Shown: positions 1 through 6,068 of the stretch, piece by piece
Position numbering within the stretch: position 1 is the stretch's first letter
How the letters are laid out: each line of letters opens with the position of its first letter
NCBI GenBank assembly: GCA_937895685.1
Contig: CALBMC010000001.1
Location: 1-11,016, forward strand
Length of the DNA: 11,016 nucleotides
Source: an uncultured bacterium
GTDB lineage: Bacteria; Patescibacteriota; Minisyncoccia; Phycocordibacterales; UBA9973
Direction of reading: 5' to 3'
The notes under the pieces: model-generated
Told to the model about the DNA's origin: nothing
What the model saw: only the letters and a program-made list of their open reading frames with translations
Database searches by the model: none
Position numbers and translations under genes: made by a program

Positions 1-21
1 AAAACCGCGTTTTATCGCGGC
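1..21 (-). terminator. Intrinsic terminator of the 177-aa gene
   Basis: Read on the minus strand, CCGCG (20-16) and CGCGG (9-5) pair around the loop ATAAAA and are followed by TTTT at the window edge; one G-U pair can be added. The TAA stop of the upstream gene (14-12) lies in the loop, so the gene ends inside its own terminator. The stem is short but all G-C, and the U-tract may continue beyond the window. Confidence 0.6.
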
Positions 22-545
22 GGTCTATTTGCTCCATCAGCAAACTCTCTATAAACTATTTCCCCATTTTTGTTTTTCAAAATTTCCCTCATTTTTCTTA
101 GGGATTCTACTATGTAGTCAACTATTTCGTGATTAGCGTCTATTGACGAAATATTAACGGATTTGGTCTTAATCGAAAGAGTTTCGATAAAATGGCTTCC
201 TTCACCATGATTCCAATCTTGAAATTTCGGACCTGCACATATTTCGAAGTCATAAAGTTGACGGTACTCGTCCTCAGCGGGTATTTCTGTTGATAAGGCG
301 AATTTTGTTTTTACAGCGTCATCTTCATATTCTTCTGTAAAGATCAATATAACTTCTTGTTCCCTTATTCTTTTTGGTAATCTACACCACAACCTTATCT
401 CTCCAGCTGTTTCTGTTTTTATTTCTGAACTAATTTTTTTCGGAAAGAAATAGTTATACACCATTCTTGGTATTTCCGTCACACTTATTTGGTCATTAGT
501 AAGTCCTGGACCAGTTAGTTTTTTGGTTATTTCTAAAGTTTTCAT
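12..545 (-). CDS. Hypothetical protein, 177 aa
   Basis: I do not recognise this protein. It is soluble by appearance, with no signal peptide or membrane segment. The centre (about residues 45-105) looks beta-rich with several aromatics (W53, F69, Y73, Y94). The C-terminal third (about 140-165) has a helical, lysine-rich stretch typical of a surface helix. The ATG at 545 is used because it opens the frame and follows the terminator of dnaK. The 20 bases before it are A-rich with no recognisable Shine-Dalgarno. It lies downstream of dnaK but is separated from it by a strong terminator, so it is probably a separate unit. No clear promoter was found in the AT-rich 546-590 stretch. It is believable as a gene because it is a long uninterrupted frame ending in its own terminator. 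Confidence 0.7.
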   Translation of the reverse strand: MKTLEITKKLTGPGLTNDQISVTEIPRMVYNYFFPKKISSEIKTETAGEIRLWCRLPKRIREQEVILIFTEEYEDDAVKTKFALSTEIPAEDEYRQLYDFEICAGPKFQDWNHGEGSHFIETLSIKTKSVNISSIDANHEIVDYIVESLRKMREILKNKNGEIVYREFADGANRPPR

Positions 546-590
546 ATTCTTTTTTTAATTTCTTTCACCGTACCATAAATAATAATAAAT

Positions 591-622
591 ACAAAAACCA
601 CCCAGGTCAGGGTGGTTTTTGT
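591..622 (-). terminator. Intrinsic terminator after dnaK
   Basis: The hairpin ACAAAAACCACCC / GGGTGGTTTTTGT forms 13 pairs around the 6-base loop 604-609. On the minus strand the last arm ends in a U-rich run, 18 bases after the dnaK stop codon. The symmetric A/T flanks would also allow termination on the plus strand, but no plus-strand gene ends here. Confidence 0.92.
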
Positions 623-639
623 TTAATAAATCTTTCTAT

Positions 640-2532
640 CTAAGCTTTCTCTGCCTCAGCGTCATGGACTTCTCCGTCACCTTCTGGTTTTGGAGCGTCT
701 CCTTCTTTCGACGCCTCTGTGTCAGCATTAGCTTTGGACATTGCTTCGCCTATCTTCTGCATTGCAACGGATAGTTCGGCAGTCTTGGATTCAATCACGC
801 TCTTATCAGTTTCTTTATCTTTTGTTTCTCTAAGAGCTGTGATTTTTTCTTCAACTTCCTTCTTCACTTCTTCCGGAATTTTGTCAGCGTTATCTTTGAT
901 TGCTTTTTCCGCAGTGAAGATTGTCATATCAGCAGTGTTTCGTGCATCAGCCAGATCTTTTTTCTTAGCATCTTCTTCTGCATTTTTCTCAGCGTCTTCT
1001 TGCATCTTCTTTATGTCTGCATCAGTAAGTCCTGAAGAGGCCTCAATTCTGATTGATTGTTCTTTTCCAGACGCCTTATCTTTTGCTTTAACATTAAGTA
1101 TTCCGTTTGCATCCACATCGAATGTAACTTCAACTTGAGGAATTCCTCGTGGTGCTGGTGGGATTCCGTCTAGGATAAATCTTCCAAGACTCTTGTTATC
1201 GCTTGCCATTGGTCGCTCTCCTTGAGTTATGTGTATCTCAACAGAAGTTTGATTGTCAGCGGCAGTTGAGAAAATTTGAGATTTTGAAGCTGGGATTGTT
1301 GTATTTCTCTCAACTAGTTTAGTTGAAACTCCACCAAGTGTTTCAATACCTAGAGAAAGTGGAATAACGTCTAGAAGTAGAACATCTCTAACTTCTCCTT
1401 TTAGAACTCCTCCTTGAGTCGCTGCTCCGAGAGCTACAACTTCGTCAGGGTTGATAGTTCTGTTTGCTTCTTTTCCAAAGAATTTTTCTACTTCAGCAAT
1501 CATCTTTGGCATTCTTGTTTGTCCTCCAACCAAGATTACTTCATTAATGTCTGTAACTTTGAAAGGTGAAGCTTCCATTGCACGCTTTGTGATTTCGATT
1601 GATTTAAGAATGAAAGGATTTGCGATTTCTTCTAGTTGCGCTCGAGACATTTTGATTAGCAAGTGCTTTGGTCCGTCAGCATCAGAAGTAATGAAAGGAA
1701 TATTTATTTCTGTTTCAGCTGTAGTTGATAATTCAATCTTTGCTTTTTCTGCTGCTTCATCAAGTCTCTGTAGAGCAAGAGGATCCTTTGTTACATCAAT
1801 TCCAGATTCCTTTTTGAATTCACCAGCAATCCATTCAATTATCTTCTTATCAATATCACGTCCTCCAAGGTGATGATCTCCGTCTGTTGATTTAACTTCG
1901 ATAACATCATCTCCAACTTCAAGAACTGAAACGTCGAATGTTCCTCCTCCGAAGTCGAACACAACAATTTTCTCATTCTTCTTGCTGTTTAATCCGTATG
2001 CCAGAGCTGCTGCTGTTGGCTCGTTGATTATTCTTTTTACATCTAGTCCGGCAATCGCTCCAGCGTCTTTAGTTGCTTTTCTTTGAGCGTCATTGAAATA
2101 TGCAGGAACAGTGATAACTGCTTCTGTTACTTTCTCTCCTAGTTTTGCTTCAACGTCAGCTTTTATCTTTGCAAGAATCATTGCAGAAACTTCTTCTGGG
2201 CGATAATCCTTGTCTCCCATTTTTACAACAACTCCATCATCATTTCCTTTTCCGATTTTAAATGAAGCAGTGCTCTTGTCGCTGTCTAGTTCTTTGTCAT
2301 CAAAGCGATGTCCCATGAATCTTTTGATTCCATAAACAGTGTTTTGTGGGTTTGTTACCGCTTGTCGTTTTGCAAGAAGACCAACGAGTCTCTCGCCAGT
2401 TTTTGAAATTGCAACAATAGACGGAGTTGTTCTAGCTCCTTCAATGTTTTCAATTATTTTCGGCTGTCCGCCTTCGATAATGGCAACAGCTGAGTTTGTA
2501 GTTCCTAAGTCGATTCCAATTATTTTTGACAT
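640..2532 (-). CDS. dnaK: Chaperone protein DnaK (Hsp70)
   Basis: ATP-driven Hsp70 chaperone that binds exposed hydrophobic segments and cycles with DnaJ and GrpE in the cytoplasm. At 630 aa it is full length (E. coli 638). The nucleotide-binding domain holds the three Hsp70 signatures: IDLGTTNS at residues 7-14, VFDFGGGTFDVSVL at 191-204 and VILVGGQTRMPKMI at 332-345. The interdomain linker DVLLLDV is at 383-389, followed by PLSLGIET of the substrate-binding beta domain. A helical lid covers about 500-605, then an acidic tail ending GEVHDAEAEKA. The ATG at 2532 gives the canonical N-terminus MSKIIGIDLGTTNS. No Shine-Dalgarno lies in the AT-only 15-base gap from the kinase gene upstream, with which it is probably co-transcribed. 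No CIRCE or sigma-32-like promoter is visible. The stop is TAG. Confidence 0.99.
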   Translation of the reverse strand: MSKIIGIDLGTTNSAVAIIEGGQPKIIENIEGARTTPSIVAISKTGERLVGLLAKRQAVTNPQNTVYGIKRFMGHRFDDKELDSDKSTASFKIGKGNDDGVVVKMGDKDYRPEEVSAMILAKIKADVEAKLGEKVTEAVITVPAYFNDAQRKATKDAGAIAGLDVKRIINEPTAAALAYGLNSKKNEKIVVFDFGGGTFDVSVLEVGDDVIEVKSTDGDHHLGGRDIDKKIIEWIAGEFKKESGIDVTKDPLALQRLDEAAEKAKIELSTTAETEINIPFITSDADGPKHLLIKMSRAQLEEIANPFILKSIEITKRAMEASPFKVTDINEVILVGGQTRMPKMIAEVEKFFGKEANRTINPDEVVALGAATQGGVLKGEVRDVLLLDVIPLSLGIETLGGVSTKLVERNTTIPASKSQIFSTAADNQTSVEIHITQGERPMASDNKSLGRFILDGIPPAPRGIPQVEVTFDVDANGILNVKAKDKASGKEQSIRIEASSGLTDADIKKMQEDAEKNAEEDAKKKDLADARNTADMTIFTAEKAIKDNADKIPEEVKKEVEEKITALRETKDKETDKSVIESKTAELSVAMQKIGEAMSKANADTEASKEGDAPKPEGDGEVHDAEAEKA

Positions 2533-2547
2533 ATATTTTATAATTAA

Positions 2548-3066
2548 TTAACTTTTAATATTTTTAATAATTTCTTCTGCTATTTCCTTAAGAGGTTTTT
2601 CCGTATTTATGCGTATTGCTCCTAAATCTTGCATTTCTTTTTCATATTTTTTATATCCTTTTAATATCATTTTTTGTTCTGACTCATGTTTTCCAAAATC
2701 ATTATTTTTTCTATTTATGATTCTTTCTATTAAAGTTTTTTCGTCACATGAAAGTAAGAAGGTTTTATCAAATAAATCTAATATTTCAGACTGATTATCA
2801 CTAAGACCTGCTACAAATATAATTTCATTATTACTTATCAATTCGATTAATTTTTCTCGATCGCAAACACGTTTATACTTTTTGAAAAATTGGTTATCTG
2901 TGCTCGGATCCGTGTAGGCTATTTCTCCAGTATTTTTATCAACCCATTTACATAAGTCATATTTATGATCATCAATATCTATGACACGAAAACCTCTATT
3001 TTGGAGCTCTTCTCCAACTGTGGATTTCCCTGTTCCGGAAACACCGGTTATATAATATTTTTTCAT
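2548..3066 (-). CDS. P-loop NTPase, nucleotide/nucleoside kinase-like (AAA_18 type)
   Basis: Small cytoplasmic ATP-binding protein, probably phosphorylating a small molecule; the substrate cannot be read from the sequence. Walker A is GVSGTGKST at residues 8-16. A DIDD motif at 30-33 follows the second strand, where adenylate- and shikimate-kinase relatives carry an acidic substrate- or metal-binding site. IIFVAGLSD at 82-90 is a hydrophobic strand after which Walker B-like positions are expected. R115 and R119 in ERIINRK resemble LID arginines. At 172 aa it fits the AAA_18/dephospho-CoA-kinase-like size range. The start at 3066 gives the typical MKKYYITGVSGTGKS opening. It is the first gene of the operon with dnaK. 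Base composition is visibly more AT-rich than dnaK. A nucleoside kinase or a tRNA/cofactor kinase are equally open. Confidence 0.85.
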   Translation of the reverse strand: MKKYYITGVSGTGKSTVGEELQNRGFRVIDIDDHKYDLCKWVDKNTGEIAYTDPSTDNQFFKKYKRVCDREKLIELISNNEIIFVAGLSDNQSEILDLFDKTFLLSCDEKTLIERIINRKNNDFGKHESEQKMILKGYKKYEKEMQDLGAIRINTEKPLKEIAEEIIKNIKS

Positions 3067-3097
3067 AATTTACTTACAATTCGCGACCACGAAATAC

Positions 3098-3126
3098 TTG
3101 TATAAACAGAGTATACTTGATAGTAT
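3098..3126 (+). promoter_or_regulatory. Extended -10 promoter of the PaaX-like gene, predicted leaderless
   Basis: -35 TTGTAT (3098-3103), 17-base spacer, then TGA directly before the -10 TAGTAT (3121-3126). The expected +1 is the A of the ATG at 3133, so the mRNA would have no leader. GTATA occurs three times on the same strand (3100, 3111, 3123), about one helical turn apart. TATACT/AGTATA form an inverted repeat (3112-3127) over the -10, a plausible operator. Confidence 0.65.
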
Positions 3127-3139
3127 AAAAACATGTCAA
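3110..3139 (-). promoter_or_regulatory. Sigma-70-type promoter of the kinase-dnaK operon
   Basis: On the minus strand a perfect -35 TTGACA (3139-3134) is separated by 18 bases from TATACT (3115-3110), a 5/6 match to the -10. Transcription would start near 3103, giving a leader of about 37 bases. The -35 covers bases 2-7 of the opposing PaaX-like gene and the -10 lies within that gene's promoter, so the two promoters overlap almost completely. Confidence 0.75.
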
Positions 3140-3678
3140 GCAAACCAGACTTTAGTCGAAAAATACTCCAAATCCTCTCTGGGAAAACGGCTATTTCCGT
3201 GCCAGAATTGATCGAAAAGGCCCAGAGTGACTTGGGTAGCAAAACATCCAAAAACCCCGAGAAATACGCCATTTCAAGGGCTCTGAAGGGTCTTAGAGAC
3301 TCTGGCTTCGTCGAGGAACACGACTCTGGTCAAAATACCTACGTTCGACTATCTAAGACTGGTAGAGTTAAGGCCAACAGCTCAAAATTGTCAGGCGGAA
3401 GCTCCCTCCTTTCCCCTTCTTGGGATGGGAAGTGGCGAATAGTTCTTCTCGATCTTCCAGAGAGCCGAAAAGACGAAAGAGAGTCTTTAAGATACCTTCT
3501 GAAAAAAGCGGGATTCGTTTGTTTGAAAAATTCTGCGTGGATTTCTCCTTATCCTTTTGAGTATCTTTTCACAAATATAAAAATAGACCTTGGTTTAACG
3601 AGTGAGTTGATGATTCTAACAACTGACACAATAGATCCTGAAACGGAAAAATTCTTTTTTGAGAATTTTAATAAATAA
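3133..3678 (+). CDS. PaaX-like transcriptional repressor with Cas2-like domain
   Basis: Probable DNA-binding repressor. Residues 5-80 look like a winged helix-turn-helix (helix 43-58, KYAISRALKGLRDSGF; wing around 65-75). Residues 98-165 match the central, Cas2-like ferredoxin-fold domain of PaaX: WDGKWRIVLLDLPES at 97-111, then LKKAGFVCLKNSAWISPYP at 123-141. The C-terminal domain of full PaaX (about 300 aa) is absent, giving the short form. Such proteins are easily mislabelled Cas2, but the N-terminal wHTH and the absence of cas genes argue for a regulator. The start at 3133 is preferred because the -10 sits seven bases upstream, implying leaderless translation. It diverges from kinase-dnaK with overlapping promoters and is followed 15 bases later by the PIN gene, so autoregulation and control of both sides are plausible. 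The ligand is unknown. Confidence 0.85.
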   Translation: MSSKPDFSRKILQILSGKTAISVPELIEKAQSDLGSKTSKNPEKYAISRALKGLRDSGFVEEHDSGQNTYVRLSKTGRVKANSSKLSGGSSLLSPSWDGKWRIVLLDLPESRKDERESLRYLLKKAGFVCLKNSAWISPYPFEYLFTNIKIDLGLTSELMILTTDTIDPETEKFFFENFNK

Positions 3679-3693
3679 TGTAATATCGAAATT

Positions 3694-4794
3694 ATGATTG
3701 AAGTCTATTTTGATTCCAATAAATTTGCAATTCAAAGCAATAACGTAACACTTTCTACTTTAGAAAATAAAGCCCTTTCTCGTGAATTATTAGGACTTAA
3801 ATCATTTTTAGAATCTAATAAAATAACTGATAAAGTTAAGATATTTACAACGGATATTGTAATTGAAGAAAGTAAAAAAAGATTAAAAAATATTGCCATT
3901 GATAAAGTAACTTCTTTAAAGTCTCATCTGAATAATGCTTCTATCGATATATCTCATGAGAAATTAACTGATGATTATTGGTGGTCAAAAATTGAAGATA
4001 ATTTACAAAAAGAATTAAAAGAAAATAATATAGAAGTTATAAAGAGCTCTGCAAAGATAAAAGTTGAAGATCTAATAAATAGATCTTTAAACCATGACGC
4101 TCCTTTTGAAAAAGATGGCGACAAAGGATTTAAGGATACTATTATCTTTTTGACTATCCTTCAAAAGATTTCTGAAGAAGTGAATAAACCAGATCAAGTC
4201 ATTCTAATAACAGGAGACGGAAGAATTAAAGATTGTATGGAAGAATTCAAAGACAAGACAGGCGTTGAACTTATAGTTTCAGATGGAAATGATATAGACG
4301 ATATACTAGACACGCAATTAAATTTAAATATCGGTATATCAAAAATACGAGATGACTTTAATCAGTATATGGATATAGAAAAAAATCAAGAATATGCAGA
4401 AGCAAAAGTCTTATCACTTATACGTAAAAAAACCCCAAAAAAGAGTCACTTTGTTGTATATATAAATGAAAATTGGATGGAAAAAGTTATGGATATTAAC
4501 TTTAAAAATTTTGAAATTACAAAAATAGATTCAAAAGATAAAAAAGATTTTGAAATTAAATTAGAGACAATTTTTGAGGTTTATTATGCGGAAAAACCAA
4601 AGATGAAAAGCTTATTCGAATATCAAAGTTTTGAGGAGGTTCCAAGATTAAATTCGACTTTACCAGATAATATAAAACAAAAATTCATTATTAAATACAA
4701 CAAAGAAAGTGGATCTTTTGGAGATTTAGAAATTTCAGGAGATCCTAGCGCTGTGCAGCTATTTTCTGGTTATGATAATTTTTATATTGCCTAG
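3694..4794 (+). CDS. PIN-domain protein (DUF4935-like), putative ribonuclease
   Basis: Probable metal-dependent RNase. The N-terminal about 205 residues have PIN-fold landmarks: strand IEVYFDSNKF with D7 as first acidic residue, FTTDIVIEES with E58/E59, GFKDTIIFLTIL with D148, and VILITGDGRIKD with D175 and D180. These match the spaced acidic residues that bind Mg/Mn in PIN nucleases. The C-terminal part (about 235-366) alternates hydrophobic and charged residues like a beta-rich domain; I do not know its role. No membrane segment is seen. The PaaX-like gene ends 15 bases upstream with no terminator between, so the two are probably co-transcribed. The stop TAG is shared in a CTAG with the stop of the opposing DUF202 gene. 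It is strongly AT-rich (AAA, ATT, GAT codons) compared with dnaK or aspS, a possible sign of acquisition. It could be a defence or toxin-like effector, but no antitoxin is obvious. Confidence 0.75.
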   Translation: MIEVYFDSNKFAIQSNNVTLSTLENKALSRELLGLKSFLESNKITDKVKIFTTDIVIEESKKRLKNIAIDKVTSLKSHLNNASIDISHEKLTDDYWWSKIEDNLQKELKENNIEVIKSSAKIKVEDLINRSLNHDAPFEKDGDKGFKDTIIFLTILQKISEEVNKPDQVILITGDGRIKDCMEEFKDKTGVELIVSDGNDIDDILDTQLNLNIGISKIRDDFNQYMDIEKNQEYAEAKVLSLIRKKTPKKSHFVVYINENWMEKVMDINFKNFEITKIDSKDKKDFEIKLETIFEVYYAEKPKMKSLFEYQSFEEVPRLNSTLPDNIKQKFIIKYNKESGSFGDLEISGDPSAVQLFSGYDNFYIA

Positions 4795-5168
4795 AGCGGT
4801 TTTTTGTTTTCCCGAATGTCTCGAATCGTCTTTTTCATATAACGGTATCTATTGGATCCAAAAACCATCATCACAAGTCCACCAGCGATAAGAACCGCAC
4901 CAGAAATATTAAAAAGGGGGCTAACTGTAAAGTGTAGCAAGGTTACTCCTCCGGCAATCATTGTCAGGCTTGTTCTTATGTAACCCAGAAAGGTTGATTC
5001 GTTGGCAAGAATTGTTCTCTCAATTGCCAAGCGGTCTCTTAGGATTAACTGTTCTGAAAGAAATTGGTTATAAAAATCTTTTTCTTCATCTCCTTCAAAT
5101 ATCTTTTTGTAAGAAGATAAATCAGAAAAATGAATTGGGGATTTTATTTTATCTAAAATAAATTTCAT
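4791..5168 (-). CDS. DUF202 family small membrane protein (YidH-like)
   Basis: Inner-membrane protein of unknown function. The DUF202 hallmark appears as RDRLAIERTILANESTFL (44-61) running into GYIRTSL (62-68), comparable to the family's LANERTFLAWIRT. Two membrane helices follow, about 65-82 and 87-105, with a basic cytoplasmic tail (NRYRYMKKTIRDIR). The N-terminal 40 residues are a soluble, charged extension. At 125 aa it is normal for the family. The ATG at 5168 is one base after the grpE stop (TAA-A-ATG), so translation is probably coupled to grpE. Its stop overlaps the stop of the convergent PIN gene by four bases. No terminator is seen on this strand downstream. The pairing with grpE may be only positional. 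Confidence 0.88.
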   Translation of the reverse strand: MKFILDKIKSPIHFSDLSSYKKIFEGDEEKDFYNQFLSEQLILRDRLAIERTILANESTFLGYIRTSLTMIAGGVTLLHFTVSPLFNISGAVLIAGGLVMMVFGSNRYRYMKKTIRDIRENKKPL

Positions 5169-5169
5169 T

Positions 5170-5760
5170 TTATTTATAAACCTTAACTCTCGCTGGTCTG
5201 ATTATACGATCAGAGGATTTGTATCCTTTCTGTGTTACCTCAGCAATCTTCCCACTCATTGATTCATCAGAATTCTCTACTGTATCAAGTGCTTCATGAA
5301 TGTTTGGATCTACCTCCTCCCCTATTTTTGGAGAAATTTCAGAAACTCCATGGTCAGCGAGAACTTTTATTAACTGCTGGTGAATATATTCAACTCCCAT
5401 TCTCCAATTCTTCTCAACTTTCTCCCAAGCTTCACGATTGGCAAAAGCCATATCATACGCGTCTAGAACCGGAAGAAGTTCTTCAACAAACATTTCTTTT
5501 GTTAAATTCTTTGCTCTAGTTATTCTTGAATCCTCATCTTTTTTATAATTTTGAAAGTCCGCTCGCTCTCTTTGCCAGTTAGTTAGATATTCTTGTTTTT
5601 CTTTTTGAGCTTCTTTCAAGTCTTTACGAGTTTTCTTAAGCGTTGCTTTCAAGTCTTCTTCTCCATCGGCATTGTAAACAAACTCGACAATGTCATCCTC
5701 TTCTTCAATCAGAGGCTCATTCTCTGTGTTTTCTTCGTTTTTATCTAGTTCGTCCTTCAT
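5170..5760 (-). CDS. grpE: Nucleotide exchange factor GrpE
   Basis: Cytoplasmic co-chaperone that releases ADP from DnaK. At 196 aa it is close to E. coli GrpE (197). An acidic disordered N-terminus (1-35) leads into a long coiled coil (about 36-90) containing ADFQNYKK at 67-74. The four-helix-bundle segment LLPVLDAYDMAF lies at 95-106. The C-terminal beta domain (about 135-196) includes GEEVDPNIHEAL at 147-158 and the terminal signature KGYKSSDRIIRPARVKVYK. The start at 5760 is chosen because the promoter -10 ends at 5770, leaving a leader of only 2-5 bases. It heads a two-gene operon with the DUF202 gene and is split from dnaK by the plus-strand PaaX-like/PIN pair, unlike the common contiguous grpE-dnaK order. 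Confidence 0.98.
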   Translation of the reverse strand: MKDELDKNEENTENEPLIEEEDDIVEFVYNADGEEDLKATLKKTRKDLKEAQKEKQEYLTNWQRERADFQNYKKDEDSRITRAKNLTKEMFVEELLPVLDAYDMAFANREAWEKVEKNWRMGVEYIHQQLIKVLADHGVSEISPKIGEEVDPNIHEALDTVENSDESMSGKIAEVTQKGYKSSDRIIRPARVKVYK

Positions 5761-5769
5761 ATAGTCGTC

Positions 5770-5797
5770 AGTATATCATTATTTAAAAGGCTTTCAA
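5770..5797 (-). promoter_or_regulatory. Extended -10 promoter of grpE, nearly leaderless
   Basis: On the minus strand: -35 TTGAAA (5797-5792), 16-base spacer ending in TGA, -10 TATACT (5775-5770). The expected +1 is at about 5763, two to five bases before the grpE ATG. The TGATANNNT core is shared with the promoters at 3121 and 5830. Confidence 0.7.
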
Positions 5798-5807
5798 GAT
5801 TGTATGG

Positions 5808-5835
5808 TTGACACATTTTGTATCCTTGATACAGT
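5808..5835 (+). promoter_or_regulatory. Strong promoter of the small-gene region, +1 at an ATG
   Basis: Perfect -35 TTGACA (5808-5813), 16-base spacer ending in TGA, -10 TACAGT (5830-5835). The expected +1 is A5842, the first base of an ATG. The 25 bases 5820-5844 match 3111-3135, upstream of the PaaX-like gene, at 20 positions. Confidence 0.65.
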
Positions 5836-5841
5836 AAAAAT

Positions 5842-5967
5842 ATGAATAGAACTGTCGGCACAAACTATATTTGGCACGTCCGCACAATGAAGTGTTTTTT
5901 CAACACTTCTTTTTGGGTTAGTGCCTGTGCTCATAGTCTAGAAATCTCTCCAAGTATCTCGAGATAA
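5842..5967 (+). other. Possible leaderless 41-codon ORF or short regulatory transcript
   Basis: From the predicted +1 an open frame of 41 codons runs to TAA at 5965, beginning MNRTVGTNYIWHVRTMKCFF. The peptide is rich in W, C, F and H and resembles nothing I know. An intrinsic terminator hairpin (5889-5914) lies inside the frame, so full-length translation would need read-through. Three readings are open: a 73-nt non-coding RNA ending at that terminator, a leader peptide controlling termination ahead of the downstream small genes, or a real leaderless mini-protein. The upstream promoter is good; the coding status is not established. Confidence 0.4.
5889..5914 (+). terminator. Intrinsic terminator or attenuator inside the 5842 transcript
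   Basis: GAAGTGTT (5889-5896) and AACACTTC (5902-5909) form a perfect 8-bp stem with loop TTTTC, followed by TTTTT (5910-5914). The opposite strand lacks a U-run, so it acts on the plus strand only. Confidence 0.75.
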
Positions 5968-5989
5968 ACTAAGAATCTAAGAACAAAGA

Positions 5990-6016
5990 CACCAGCCCAA
6001 AAAGCTGGTGATTTTT
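5990..6016 (+). terminator. Second intrinsic terminator of the 5842 transcript
   Basis: CACCAGC (5990-5996) and GCTGGTG (6004-6010) form a perfect 7-bp stem with loop CCAAAAA, followed by ATTTTTG. It lies about 80 bases after the first terminator and about 55 bases before the first small ORF, so it separates the 5842 unit from that cluster unless read through. Confidence 0.8.
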
Positions 6017-6068
6017 GTTCCTCGACAATTAAATACAAACTATTTATTTCACTTAAAATTCTAAAATT

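Noticed and set aside
719..1873. Plus-strand open frames of about 140 codons inside dnaK
   Set aside because: They are antisense to unmistakable DnaK coding sequence, have low-complexity Ser/Phe composition and no start signals.
2533..3140. CIRCE operator or heat-shock sigma promoter for dnaK
   Set aside because: No TTAGCACTC-N9-GAGTGCTAA-like inverted repeat was found before dnaK, the kinase gene or grpE; the promoters look sigma-70-like.
3063..3272. Minus-strand 69-codon frame over the PaaX-like gene start
   Set aside because: Antisense to a well-supported regulator, and it would run through the kinase promoter.
4791..4830. Terminator after the PIN gene at the T-rich run 4799-4810
   Set aside because: The T-run is not preceded by a stable stem, and the bases code for the C-terminus of the DUF202 protein.
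5842..6018. 6S RNA, SRP RNA or tmRNA identity for the 5842 transcript
   Set aside because: The length resembles 6S, but the ends do not pair into a long bubble-containing helix; there is no SRP GGAAG/GCAGCC core and no tRNA-like end.
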